This document shows, piece by piece, positions 36,675 to 45,901 of a DNA stretch of 64,000 nucleotides. The position numbers and the translations under genes were made by a program. Below the pieces are notes generated by a model, which saw nothing but the letters and a program-made list of their open reading frames with translations, was not told where the DNA came from and ran no database searches. This stretch comes from an uncultured Rickettsiales bacterium. Lineage in GTDB: Bacteria; Pseudomonadota; Alphaproteobacteria; Rickettsiales; UBA1997. The DNA lies in the NCBI GenBank assembly GCA_944392135.1, contig CALXVQ010000007.1:22918-86917 (forward strand). Direction: 5' to 3'. The first letter of the stretch is position 1; each line of letters begins with the position of its first letter.

Positions 36675-37865
36675 TTATTTCATAATTTTTTCAACAGCAG
36701 GTAATTTTCCTTTTTCTAACCATTTCAAGAAAGCACCACCGGCAGTTGATACATAAGTGAAATCTTTTGTAATATTTGCTTTATTTAAAGCAGCTAAAAT
36801 ATCACCGCCACCTGCAACTGATTTAATATTTCCTTTCTTTGTTAAATCAGCAATATATCCAGCTAAGCTATCAGTTCCCTTATTGAATGGTGAAATTTCA
36901 TAAATTCCAATAGGTCCATTCCAAATAACTGTTTTACATTTTGTGAGTGTATTTTCAATTTTTTCAAGTGTTTTTTCACCTAAATCAACAATAACATCAT
37001 CACTATCAACACTATCAACAGAAACTGTTTTTACAGATTGATTTTCGGCAACTTGTGGTGCAACAACAACATCAACTGGTAAAATAACTTCACAATTGTT
37101 TGCTTTTGCATCAGCTAATAAATCTAATGCATCTTGTTTTAATTCTTCCTCTTTGAGTGAATTTCCAACAGGTTTTCCTAATGCATATAAGAAAGTATTA
37201 GCCATACCACCACCAACTACAACATATTCGTATTTTTTAACTAATGCTTTTAATAATTCTAATTTTGTAGAAACTTTTGAACCACCAACAATAACCATAA
37301 CAGGTTTTTCTGGATTAGAAACTAAATTAGTTAAGTTTTCAATTTCTTCTTCTAATGTGAAACCTGCATAAGCTGGAAGTAATGCTGGAACACCAACCAT
37401 AGAAGCATGTTTTCTATGACATGTTGAGAAAGCATCATTTACATAAATTTCTGCTAAACTAGCTAATTCTTTTGCATAATTTTCGTCGTTAGCTTCTTCA
37501 CCTGGATGAAATCTAAGATTTTCAAGTAAAATAACTTCACCATAATTTGTATTAGCAATATCTTTTTTTGTTTGTTCACCAATACAATCATTGGAAAAAT
37601 TGAATTTTACTTTTGGCATTAATTCTTTTAATCTTTCTAAAACAATTTTTAAAGATAATTCTTCTTTTACAGTACCTTTTGGACTTCCTAAATGAGAAGT
37701 TAAAACAACTTTTGCACCATTATTTACTAAATATTCAATAGTAGGCATTGTTGCTTTAATTCTAGTATCATCAATAATTTTTCCATCTTTGATACTAATA
37801 TTCATATCAGCTCTAACAAAAACAACTTTGTCTTTTACATTTAAATCTTTAATTTTATTAAACAT
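36675..37865 (-). CDS. pgk: Phosphoglycerate kinase
   Basis: ATP-forming step of lower glycolysis, partner of GapA (61647). At 396 residues it has normal length. Substrate-binding regions FVRADMNI, TRIKATMPTI and TSHLGSPKG are present. The hinge and nucleotide-binding parts are intact (GGSKVSTKLELL, GGGMANTFL, and the glycine-rich SVAGGGDILAALNK end). Single-gene unit with its own terminator. Having both pgk and gapA distinguishes the organism from Rickettsiaceae, which have lost glycolysis. Confidence 0.97.
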   Translation of the reverse strand: MFNKIKDLNVKDKVVFVRADMNISIKDGKIIDDTRIKATMPTIEYLVNNGAKVVLTSHLGSPKGTVKEELSLKIVLERLKELMPKVKFNFSNDCIGEQTKKDIANTNYGEVILLENLRFHPGEEANDENYAKELASLAEIYVNDAFSTCHRKHASMVGVPALLPAYAGFTLEEEIENLTNLVSNPEKPVMVIVGGSKVSTKLELLKALVKKYEYVVVGGGMANTFLYALGKPVGNSLKEEELKQDALDLLADAKANNCEVILPVDVVVAPQVAENQSVKTVSVDSVDSDDVIVDLGEKTLEKIENTLTKCKTVIWNGPIGIYEISPFNKGTDSLAGYIADLTKKGNIKSVAGGGDILAALNKANITKDFTYVSTAGGAFLKWLEKGKLPAVEKIMK

Positions 37866-37934
37866 TTTTATAAAACTTTGTTAATACATTTCTAAAATAC
37901 TATTAAATAGATTATTTGCAAGAAAAAAATTTAT

Positions 37935-38918
37935 CTATCTAGATATTTCATTGTTTATAATTGTAGAAACTGCATCTTTTAATTCATTCATTTGAGAAGA
38001 TAAATTATTTATTTCGCTCATAATAATATTACTAATAGCAGAATTTTTAGCACCAGATAATGCCATTTTTAAAGAATTAATTTTTTGATTAAGTAAGTCT
38101 ATTTTTTCATTAGCTTGCTGTGGATTTTGTATATTGAATTTTGTAAAAGTTTCTTTTGCTGATTTAATTTTTTCTTTATTATTTAATATTTTATCAACAA
38201 ATTTTTCGTCTTTAATATTTGTGTTTATGTTATTTTGTTCTAATATGTTTTTTATTTTATTTTCTTTTTGCTTTTCATTAATTTTATTATCTTTATTTTT
38301 TTTCTGTTTTTCTTTTTCCTTTTGTTCTTTTTCTTTTTGTTCTCTTTCTTTTTGTTCTCGCTCTTTCTTATCTTTTTCTTCCTTTTCTTGTTTTTCTTTT
38401 TTCTCTTTTTCTTCCCTTTCTCTTTTTTCTTTATCTTGTTTATCTTTTTCAACCTTTTCCTTTTCTTCTTTTTGAGTTTTTAATTTTTTTTCTTCTTCTT
38501 GTTCCTTCTCTTTTATCTTATTTTTCTTTTCTTCTTCTTCAAGTTTTCTTCTGGTTTCTTTTTTATTGTCTTCTTCTTTATTTTTCTTTTCAAAAATTTC
38601 TTTTTCTTTTTTTCTTTCTATTTCTGCATTAAGTTCAACAATTTTATTTATTATATCATTTATATCTAAAATACTATTTTCGCTAGATAATAAAAATTCT
38701 TCTAACTTTTTTAATATTGCATCATCTATATTAAGAATTAAATTTCTATTTCTAGAATTTTTTTGATTAATAGTAATTTTATTTAATTGCTTAATTAATT
38801 CTCTAAATTTAAATTTTTTATTGGTATATTTAGATAATAAATCATTATTAAATTTTTTGCTATGTGGAGCAATAATCTTTAATATATTAATTATATCTTT
38901 AAAATCATTATTATTCAC
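37935..38918 (-). CDS. Hypothetical protein with a long charged Lys/Glu helix
   Basis: A 327-residue protein. About residues 1-105 form a helical, soluble head. Residues about 105-225 are almost only Lys, Glu, Arg, Gln and Asp in short repeats (for example KEREQKEREQKEKEQ), the kind of sequence that forms a stable single alpha-helix or long coiled coil. The last ~100 residues are again mixed helical (INSLKMALSGAKNSAISNII). There is no signal peptide or membrane segment. Its start overlaps the yidC stop by one base (TAATG), so it is coupled to yidC. No family recognised. Confidence 0.75.
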   Translation of the reverse strand: MNNNDFKDIINILKIIAPHSKKFNNDLLSKYTNKKFKFRELIKQLNKITINQKNSRNRNLILNIDDAILKKLEEFLLSSENSILDINDIINKIVELNAEIERKKEKEIFEKKNKEEDNKKETRRKLEEEEKKNKIKEKEQEEEKKLKTQKEEKEKVEKDKQDKEKREREEKEKKEKQEKEEKDKKEREQKEREQKEKEQKEKEKQKKNKDNKINEKQKENKIKNILEQNNINTNIKDEKFVDKILNNKEKIKSAKETFTKFNIQNPQQANEKIDLLNQKINSLKMALSGAKNSAISNIIMSEINNLSSQMNELKDAVSTIINNEISR

Positions 38919-40663
38919 TATTTTTTTATATTTTTAAGTATTTTTTTCTCAACCCATAATTGTTGAATAATAGTTATAACATTGCTAAAAATCCAATAAA
39001 TCAATAAACCAGCAGGCATACCAGCAAACATAACTAAAAATATAATTGGCATAAGTTTAGTCATTGTTTTCATTTCTTCTGGTGTATTAGCTGTTGCAGA
39101 TGATAATTTTTGTTGCAACCACATTGTAAAACCCATTAAACAAGGTAAGAAACCAATATGTAAAAAATTTACTTGATAAGGTAATAAACCAAATAAATTC
39201 CATATAGTTGTAGGATCGGCCACGGATAAATCTTTTATATAACCAAAAAATGGTGCCTGTCTCATATCTATTGATATAACTAAAACTTTATATAATGAAA
39301 AGAAAACTGGTATTTGAACAAACATAGGTAAACAACCAGATAATGGATTAACATTTTCTTTTTTATAAAGATTCATAATCTCCATATTCATTTTCATTTT
39401 ATCATTAGAATATCTATTTTTTATAACATCTAATTTTGGTTGTAAAATTTTCATTTTAGCCATTGAAACTAATGATTTTTTTGTAAATGGATACATTGCT
39501 AATTTTACAACTAATGTTAATAATAAAATCGCTAAACCAAAATTTCCTAAAAAATTATAAAAACCTCTTAAAATTATATATATAGGTTTTGTTAAAAAAT
39601 AAAACCAACCAAAATCAACAGCTCTATCAAATAAGGATAAATCATATTGGAAAGAATATTGATCTAAAAGATTTAATATTTTAGGACCTGTAAATATATA
39701 AGTATTAATACTTTCTTTTGTATTTGGATTAACTAATATATTATTTGTGTTAAAATTAATAATATATTCATCATTTTTAAAATTTGTTGCAACATTAAAT
39801 AAAGAATCATTTGTTCTTGTGGTTGCGAGAGATACTAGCCAATATTTATCAGTAAAACCAGCCCAGCTAAAACCTTTATCAAAATTAAAATGCTTTTTTG
39901 ATAATTTTGTATATTTAATTTCTTCAATAGTATCGTTAAATGAGCCTATAAAACCATCAAATACACCAAGTGATTGTTCTACATTTGTAATATTTTTTTT
40001 AATTATTTGAGTATTTAGACTAACAAAAATTTGATTTTCTGTATTGTTTATAATATTTTGATCTATTGAAAACATATAGTTTTCATCAATAGAAAGCATT
40101 AATTGAAAAATAACTCCTTCATTATTATCGTATGTAAGTATAACTGGATTATTTAAACTTAAAGTATCTCTATTTGCTGTCCATATAGTATTTTCATTTG
40201 GTAATTTTATATTGCTACTACTATTCCAATTAAATACAATATAATAAGGATTCTCGCTTTGTTCTGGATTTAATAGTTGAACTTTTTCATTAGAATTTAA
40301 AGATTTATTATAATTTTCAAGAATAAGATTATCAAAAACTAAACCTTTTAAATTAATACTACCTTTTAATTTTTCTGTTTCTATATTTAATAATTTCACT
40401 TCTTCTTTATCAATATTATCTATACTTTTATCATTATTTAAATTTTTTGCAATTTTCTCTTCTTCAATTATTAATTGTTTATCAATATTGTCTTCTTTTT
40501 GTTGGTCTTCTTTATATTCTTGCTCTGCTTTATTTATAGCTTTTTCATAATTTGTAGGTAATGTTTTATTTCCATAATATTTAAGCCAAGCTACCATTAA
40601 AATTGTTGATAATATTGTAGCAATAAGTATTCTTTTATCATAATTAAAATTATTATTTTTCAT
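38918..40663 (-). CDS. yidC: Membrane protein insertase YidC
   Basis: Inserts and folds inner-membrane proteins with or without SecYEG. The 581-residue protein follows the Gram-negative layout. An N-terminal membrane anchor (about 10-26) and a large periplasmic beta domain (about 100-340) precede the conserved five-helix insertase core (LAILLLTLVVKLAMYPFTKKS, with the hydrophilic-groove Lys/Arg region, to INFSN-type end IFSNVITIIQQ). The periplasmic domain is rich in Asn and poorly conserved. The usual neighbours rnpA/rpmH and engB are absent. Confidence 0.96.
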   Translation of the reverse strand: MKNNNFNYDKRILIATILSTILMVAWLKYYGNKTLPTNYEKAINKAEQEYKEDQQKEDNIDKQLIIEEEKIAKNLNNDKSIDNIDKEEVKLLNIETEKLKGSINLKGLVFDNLILENYNKSLNSNEKVQLLNPEQSENPYYIVFNWNSSSNIKLPNENTIWTANRDTLSLNNPVILTYDNNEGVIFQLMLSIDENYMFSIDQNIINNTENQIFVSLNTQIIKKNITNVEQSLGVFDGFIGSFNDTIEEIKYTKLSKKHFNFDKGFSWAGFTDKYWLVSLATTRTNDSLFNVATNFKNDEYIINFNTNNILVNPNTKESINTYIFTGPKILNLLDQYSFQYDLSLFDRAVDFGWFYFLTKPIYIILRGFYNFLGNFGLAILLLTLVVKLAMYPFTKKSLVSMAKMKILQPKLDVIKNRYSNDKMKMNMEIMNLYKKENVNPLSGCLPMFVQIPVFFSLYKVLVISIDMRQAPFFGYIKDLSVADPTTIWNLFGLLPYQVNFLHIGFLPCLMGFTMWLQQKLSSATANTPEEMKTMTKLMPIIFLVMFAGMPAGLLIYWIFSNVITIIQQLWVEKKILKNIKK

Positions 40664-40830
40664 TGTTTTTTTATTTCCTTTTAATTGAATAATAGCATTA
40701 TAAATATAAAATTTTAAAAATCTACTATATATAATAATTTTTTATAAATATTAAAAAATATTAAAAAAAACTTTATTTTTAAATTTTTCAAAATAAAATA
40801 TGTAAAGAGTTCAATAAGTTTGCAATAAGT

Positions 40831-41157
40831 ATGGAAAAATACGAAGGAATGAGTTTCGAAGAAGCTATGAAGCTACTTGAAGAAAAAATTGCTTTATTAG
40901 AAAAAGAAGATGAGTCAGAAGAAGATTTAACAGGTGTTTATGAAGAAGCTGTAAATTTAAAGAATTACTGTGCTCAATTATTATCAAATGAAAGAGAAGA
41001 AATTAGAAGAATCGCAAAAGAAAATAATATTCCATTATCAGAAATTGGTTTAGAAGAAAATGATATGTCTATTGATGAGCTTGATCAATTTGACATGTTA
41101 GAAAATGAAGAAGATAATAATCAAGATAATGAAGAAAGCGATTTAGACAATAAATAA
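40831..41157 (+). CDS. xseB: Exodeoxyribonuclease VII small subunit
   Basis: Small helical subunit that assembles with XseA to degrade single-stranded DNA. The first ~65 residues match the family (SFEEAMKLLEEKIALLEKEDESEEDLTGVYEEAVNLKNYC). The last ~40 are an acidic, disordered tail (EEDNNQDNEESD), making it 108 residues instead of ~80. xseA is not in the window. It is followed after 25 nt by trxA. Confidence 0.85.
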   Translation: MEKYEGMSFEEAMKLLEEKIALLEKEDESEEDLTGVYEEAVNLKNYCAQLLSNEREEIRRIAKENNIPLSEIGLEENDMSIDELDQFDMLENEEDNNQDNEESDLDNK

Positions 41158-41182
41158 TTTTAAAAATAAAAAAGGAGATAAA

Positions 41183-41494
41183 ATGGCTATTCAAATAAGT
41201 GATGATAATTTTGAAACAACAATTGGTACTGGAACAGTTTTAGTTGATTTTTGGGCTCCATGGTGTGGACCTTGTAAAATGTTATTACCAATTATTGAAG
41301 AATTATCTGAAGAGTTAAAAGATAAACTCACAATTACAAAAATGAATGTTGATGATAATCAAGAAACACCTGCAAAATTTAATATAATGGGTGTACCTTC
41401 ATTATTATTATTTAAAGACGGAAAACTTATTGCTCAAAGAACTGGTATGGCTTCAAAATCTATTATTAAAGAATGGATTGAAAGTAATATATAA
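41183..41494 (+). CDS. trxA: Thioredoxin
   Basis: Cytoplasmic protein-disulphide reductase of 103 residues. The active site FWAPWCGPCK is perfect and the cis-Pro loop is GVPSLLLFKDG. It has the strongest ribosome-binding site in the window (AAAGGAGATAAA before the ATG), suggesting high expression. The likely terminator lies inside the beginning of the next gene (41528-41563). Confidence 0.97.
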   Translation: MAIQISDDNFETTIGTGTVLVDFWAPWCGPCKMLLPIIEELSEELKDKLTITKMNVDDNQETPAKFNIMGVPSLLLFKDGKLIAQRTGMASKSIIKEWIESNI

Positions 41495-41503
41495 TTTCTA
41501 GAA

Positions 41504-42661
41504 ATGATTAGGTTTTTATTTCAATTAAAAAGATTCTTTTATATATATTGTAAAGAATCTTTTTTATTATTTTTTGATATATATACAAATACAAAACAAG
41601 CTTTTTGCAAAAAAAAAGATGATATACTTATTAAAAAGAGTATTCCAAATTTGCATAAAGAAATTGAAATTAAATTAGATAAAAAAACTTTTGATTTTTA
41701 TGATTTACAACCTAAAAATAAAAAACCATTTTATAAATTTTCACCTTTATTTATAATAATTCAAAAAAACAAAATAGAAATTATAAATAATCTAATTGAA
41801 ATTTTAAAATATTCTTATGATTTTAAAATAAAAATTGCATTAGAATTAGAATTTTACATTTTAAATAATATACATAATATAGATATTTTAAAAGAATTAA
41901 AAAAAATTTTGCCAAATATTGAAAATATTGAAAAAGAAGAGGGCGAGAATCAATTTGAAATTAAAACAAAACCTACAACTAATATTCAAGATTTTATTAA
42001 TAATTATTTAGATATTTTAAAAATATTAACAGAGTTTGTATTAAAAAATAATTTAGATTTAAAATTAGATGCTTCACCTTTTGAAGATGATTGTGGTAGT
42101 GCCTTACAAATTAATTTATCAATAGTAGATAAAAATAATAATAACTTATTTGCAAGACATAAAAACGAAAAAAATTTAATGCAAGAAAGTGATTTATTAT
42201 ATAATTGTCTTGCTGGTTTATTAAAAAATATTAATAATAATTTATTATTATATATAAAAGATGAAAAATGTTTATCTAGGTTTGATGTTGAAAAAAATAA
42301 AAAAATAGTTGAGAAAAATAAATATCCAGCCCCTACATATATTAGTTGGGGTATAAATAATAGAAGTACATCTATTAGAATTCCAACTCCACATAATATA
42401 ACACTAGAAAATTATATTGAAGAAGATAATAAAAGTAGAAGAATAGAGTATAGGATTCCATCAGCTAATGCTGATATATATTTAGTAATGATAGGTATTT
42501 TAACTTCTATTATTGAAGGTATTGACAATAATTTAACTCCACATATTGAAAAAACAGCTTTTAATGTTTTACTTAAAAACGATAATCTGGAAAAAATTGA
42601 AGACGATATTGAAAAGATAAATGATATTTTTAATATAAATGAAGATGTTTTATTTTTTTAA
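41504..42661 (+). CDS. Degenerate glutamine-synthetase-like protein
   Basis: A 385-residue protein with the outline of the glutamine synthetase catalytic domain. It shows LELEFYIL (E-x-E, about 114), ENQFEIKT (about 148-155), GSALQINLSI (about 198-207), TYISWGINNRSTSIRIP (about 278) and RRIEYRIPSANADIYLV (about 312). In true GS the GSGxHxH segment carries histidines; here they are Gln and Asn. The beta-grasp domain is missing or unrecognisable, so normal GS activity is doubtful. A gamma-glutamyl ligase-like or pseudoenzyme role is possible. It starts 9 nt after trxA, and its stop overlaps the convergent mfd stop by 12 nt. Confidence 0.75.
   Translation: MIRFLFQLKRFFYIYCKESFLLFFDIYTNTKQAFCKKKDDILIKKSIPNLHKEIEIKLDKKTFDFYDLQPKNKKPFYKFSPLFIIIQKNKIEIINNLIEILKYSYDFKIKIALELEFYILNNIHNIDILKELKKILPNIENIEKEEGENQFEIKTKPTTNIQDFINNYLDILKILTEFVLKNNLDLKLDASPFEDDCGSALQINLSIVDKNNNNLFARHKNEKNLMQESDLLYNCLAGLLKNINNNLLLYIKDEKCLSRFDVEKNKKIVEKNKYPAPTYISWGINNRSTSIRIPTPHNITLENYIEEDNKSRRIEYRIPSANADIYLVMIGILTSIIEGIDNNLTPHIEKTAFNVLLKNDNLEKIEDDIEKINDIFNINEDVLFF
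41528..41563 (+). terminator. Terminator-like hairpin inside the start of the GS-like gene
   Basis: AAAAGATTCTTT (41528-41539) and AAAGAATCTTTT (41552-41563) make a 12-bp perfect stem with a 12-nt loop, followed by TTATTATTTTTTG. It lies 33 nt past the trxA stop but within codons ~9-20 of the following frame. It may end most trxA transcripts and attenuate the downstream gene. Confidence 0.6.
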
Positions 42662-44944
42662 TAAGAGATCATTTAATATTTTTTCTATATCATCAAAAAA
42701 TGATATTTTTTTAATAAAAAAGCTTAAGATATTTTGTTTTTTCATTTCTGCTTTTCCTTCCTGAATTAATTTTATTAAGTAATCAGGTTTGCTAAATTTA
42801 TCATTTAAAAATTTAATATTCATATAATTATTACTAATTTCTAAATTAGTAATACCAATTTTTTTACATAAAGCTTTGATTTTTGTAATTTCTAGAATAT
42901 TAAATATCTCTTCTGGTACTTTACCAAATCTGTTTTCTAATTCTAGTAAAATTGCCTTTCTTTCTTCGTTATTTTTAACATCAGCTAATTTTTTATAATA
43001 AAATAATCTTAAAGAAATGTCATTTATATAATCTTCGCTAATAGTAGTTGAAATATTTAGTTTTACTTGTGGTGAAAAATCATATTCTTGTAAATTTATA
43101 TCATCACTATTTTTAATCTTATTTACAGCTTCAACTAGCATTTGATTATATAATTCAATACCAACATCTTTAATATGTCCGGATTGTTCCTCACCAATAA
43201 TATTTCCACTACCTCTAATTTCCATATCATCACTAGCGATAGCAAAACCACCACCAATCTCTTGTACTTCTTCAATAGATTTTAATCTTTTTTTAGCATT
43301 AATACTAATTGTATCAGTAGGGTTTGTAGTAAGATAAGCATAAGCTTTAACTTTTCCTCTTCCAACTCTTCCTCTTAATTGATGCAATTGCGATAAACCA
43401 AACCTGTCAGCTCTATAAATTATAATGGTATTAGCATCTGGTATATCAAGTCCACTTTCTATAATTGTGGTAGCAATTAAAACTTGAAATTGCCCATCAT
43501 AAAAGTCGTTAATAATTCTATCTAAGTTTACACTACTCATTTGTCCATGGGCGATTCTGTATTTAATATTTCTTAAAGTATTACTTAATTTTAATTCTAT
43601 TTGTTGTATGTCAGAAATTCGTGGCACAACAATAATAACTTTGCCTTTTCTATTTAGTTCTCTATGTATTGCTTCTCTTAATATTATTTCATCAAAGTCC
43701 ATTACATAAGTACTAATATTTAATCTATCAACTGGTGGGGTTGTAATTAAACTTAAATCTCTAATTCCTGTCATAGCCATTTGTAATGTTCTAGGTATAG
43801 GAGTTGCTGACAAAGAAATTAAATGAATACCACTTCCTATTTCTTTTAATTTTTCTTTTTGTTTTACACCAAACCTTTGTTCTTCATCTACAATTAATAA
43901 ACCCAAATTTTTAAATTTTATTTTATCAGAGAGTAGGGCATGTGTACCTATTATGATATCAACACCACCATTTTCAAGTTTTTCTCTTGTTTTTTTGTTT
44001 TCTGCTGGACTTGTGAGTCTGGAAATTGTAGCAACATTTACACCAGTATATCTAAATCTTTCTTTGAATAAATTATAATGTTGTCTACATAATAAAGTTG
44101 TAGGAGAAATTACAGCAACTTGTACTGCATTACCAGCACTTTCTGATGCAATAAATGCAGCTCTTAGTGCAACTTCTGTTTTTCCAAAGCCAACATCTCC
44201 ACAAATAAGTCTGTCAGCAGGTATTCCTTTTGATAAATCTTTCTCAATGTCTTGAATAGCTTTTAATTGGTCTTTTGTCTCGGTATATTTAAATCTAGTA
44301 CAAAATTCTCTATATTCATTTTCATTAGGAACTAATATTGGGGCTTTTGATAATTTTCTAAATGATGCAATTTTAATTAATTCTTTTGCTATTGATTCTA
44401 GTTTTTCTCGAACTTTATTTCTTTTTACAGCCCATTTTTTAGAACCTAATTTATCTAATATTGTTTCACTTCTGTAATCACCATATCTAGATACTAAATC
44501 AAAATCTTCTATTGGAATAAATAAATGAGAATTATTAGCATATTCAATTTTTAAGTAATCATTTTTTAAATTATCTAGCCCAATAGTTTCAAGTCCTATA
44601 AATCTTCCTAAACCATAATCTTTATGAATTACTAAATCACCAATACTTAAATTATTTCGTTCTTTAATAAGTTTTTCTAATTCTCTACTGCTATTATTAT
44701 CATCTGAAAGTTTTAAAATTTTTTCGCCAAATAAATCTTGCTCTGTAATAACAATTAAATCATCGCATTCAAAACCATTTTTAATAATAACTTTTGCAAT
44801 AAGTATTACATCTTTATCAAAATTTTCTATTTCACTAAAAGTTTCTATTATTTGAGATTTTAAATTATATTCTAATAATATAACCTTCAATCTTTCCATT
44901 GAAGATTTAGAATAACAAGCTATTAAAACTTTCTTTCTAAACAT
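42650..44944 (-). CDS. mfd: Transcription-repair coupling factor, N-terminally short
   Basis: ATP-dependent translocase that removes stalled RNA polymerase. The 764-residue protein starts at domain D3 (LIVITEQDLFGEKI near residue 67). It then has the RNAP-interacting CarD-like domain (LSIGDLVIHKDYGLGRFIGLE, about 98-118), the RecG-like motor (GDVGFGKTEVALRAAF, VDEEQRFGVKQKE, SATPIPRTLQMAM, GRVGRGK) and the C-terminal TRCF domain. The ~350-residue UvrB-homology module (D1-D2), which recruits UvrA, is absent. There is no room for it: lptB starts divergently 145 nt upstream. Typical length is ~1150. Confidence 0.93.
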   Translation of the reverse strand: MFRKKVLIACYSKSSMERLKVILLEYNLKSQIIETFSEIENFDKDVILIAKVIIKNGFECDDLIVITEQDLFGEKILKLSDDNNSSRELEKLIKERNNLSIGDLVIHKDYGLGRFIGLETIGLDNLKNDYLKIEYANNSHLFIPIEDFDLVSRYGDYRSETILDKLGSKKWAVKRNKVREKLESIAKELIKIASFRKLSKAPILVPNENEYREFCTRFKYTETKDQLKAIQDIEKDLSKGIPADRLICGDVGFGKTEVALRAAFIASESAGNAVQVAVISPTTLLCRQHYNLFKERFRYTGVNVATISRLTSPAENKKTREKLENGGVDIIIGTHALLSDKIKFKNLGLLIVDEEQRFGVKQKEKLKEIGSGIHLISLSATPIPRTLQMAMTGIRDLSLITTPPVDRLNISTYVMDFDEIILREAIHRELNRKGKVIIVVPRISDIQQIELKLSNTLRNIKYRIAHGQMSSVNLDRIINDFYDGQFQVLIATTIIESGLDIPDANTIIIYRADRFGLSQLHQLRGRVGRGKVKAYAYLTTNPTDTISINAKKRLKSIEEVQEIGGGFAIASDDMEIRGSGNIIGEEQSGHIKDVGIELYNQMLVEAVNKIKNSDDINLQEYDFSPQVKLNISTTISEDYINDISLRLFYYKKLADVKNNEERKAILLELENRFGKVPEEIFNILEITKIKALCKKIGITNLEISNNYMNIKFLNDKFSKPDYLIKLIQEGKAEMKKQNILSFFIKKISFFDDIEKILNDLLLKK

Positions 44945-45088
44945 AATATCAATAAAATAATTTAATGTTATAGTAAATGTCTTGTTGTAAAAATCAATAA
45001 CAAAAAATATAAAATAATTTAGTAATATATTTTTATTGATTTTTTGTTATGATATTTTATATATATACTAGTTCATTAAAAATATATT

Positions 45089-45841
45089 ATGAAAGATAAC
45101 AATACAATATCAAAATTAGAAGTTTTAAATTTAAAAAAGAATTATGGAACAAAAGCTGTACTAAAAGATATTAGTGTTTCTCTTAGCAAAGGAGAAGTCG
45201 TTGGTTTATTAGGACCTAATGGTGCAGGTAAAACAACTTTATTTTATACAATAGTTGGACTTATCAAAGCTGATAGTGGAAAAGTTTTGTTAGGAGATCA
45301 AGATATTACTTATCTACCTATGTATATGAGGGCTAGAATGGGTATTGGTTATCTTCCACAAGAAAATTCTATTTTTAGAGGCATGAATGTTGAACAAAAT
45401 ATTTTATCAGTATTACAAATACAAGAAAAAGACAAAAAACAACAAATAAAAAAATTAAAAGCTTTACTTGAAGAATTTTCTATTGAACATATTAGAAAAA
45501 GCCAAGCATTAGCTTTATCTGGTGGCGAAAGAAGAAGAGTTGAAATCGCTAGAACAATCGCTTGCAATCCCTCATTTATTTTATTAGATGAACCTTTTGC
45601 TGGTATTGATCCAATAGCTGTTAGTGATATAATGCATATGGTAAAACATTTAAAAAATAGAGATATTGGTGTCTTAATTACAGATCATAATGTTAGAGAA
45701 ACATTAAAAATTGTTGACAGAGCTTATATTGTTTATGATGGCAAAATATTAATGTCTGGTACACCCAGTGAAATTAAAAGTCATAAAGAAGTTAAAAGAG
45801 TTTATTTAGGAGAAAATTTTTCAGAAACAGATAATAATTAA
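45089..45841 (+). CDS. lptB: LPS export ABC transporter ATPase LptB
   Basis: ATPase of the LptBFG complex that extracts LPS from the inner membrane. Walker A is GPNGAGKTT, the signature LSGGERRRVEIAR and Walker B FILLDEPFAGIDP. The pattern VGLLGPNGAGKTTLFYTIVGL and YLPQE(N)SIFRGMNVEQNI is diagnostic of LptB as opposed to other ABC ATPases. Length 250. lptA, which usually precedes it, is absent here; upstream is divergent mfd. Confidence 0.95.
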   Translation: MKDNNTISKLEVLNLKKNYGTKAVLKDISVSLSKGEVVGLLGPNGAGKTTLFYTIVGLIKADSGKVLLGDQDITYLPMYMRARMGIGYLPQENSIFRGMNVEQNILSVLQIQEKDKKQQIKKLKALLEEFSIEHIRKSQALALSGGERRRVEIARTIACNPSFILLDEPFAGIDPIAVSDIMHMVKHLKNRDIGVLITDHNVRETLKIVDRAYIVYDGKILMSGTPSEIKSHKEVKRVYLGENFSETDNN

Positions 45842-45901
45842 AATAACCACTCTTGTTTTTTAAATAATTAATTTTAATATCTAGAAAAAAAATTATTTTA
45901 T

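Noticed and set aside
38134..38475. Phe/Ser/Cys-rich plus-strand open frame of 113 codons
   Set aside because: It is the antisense shadow of the Lys/Glu-rich helix; its odd composition is forced by the repeats on the other strand.
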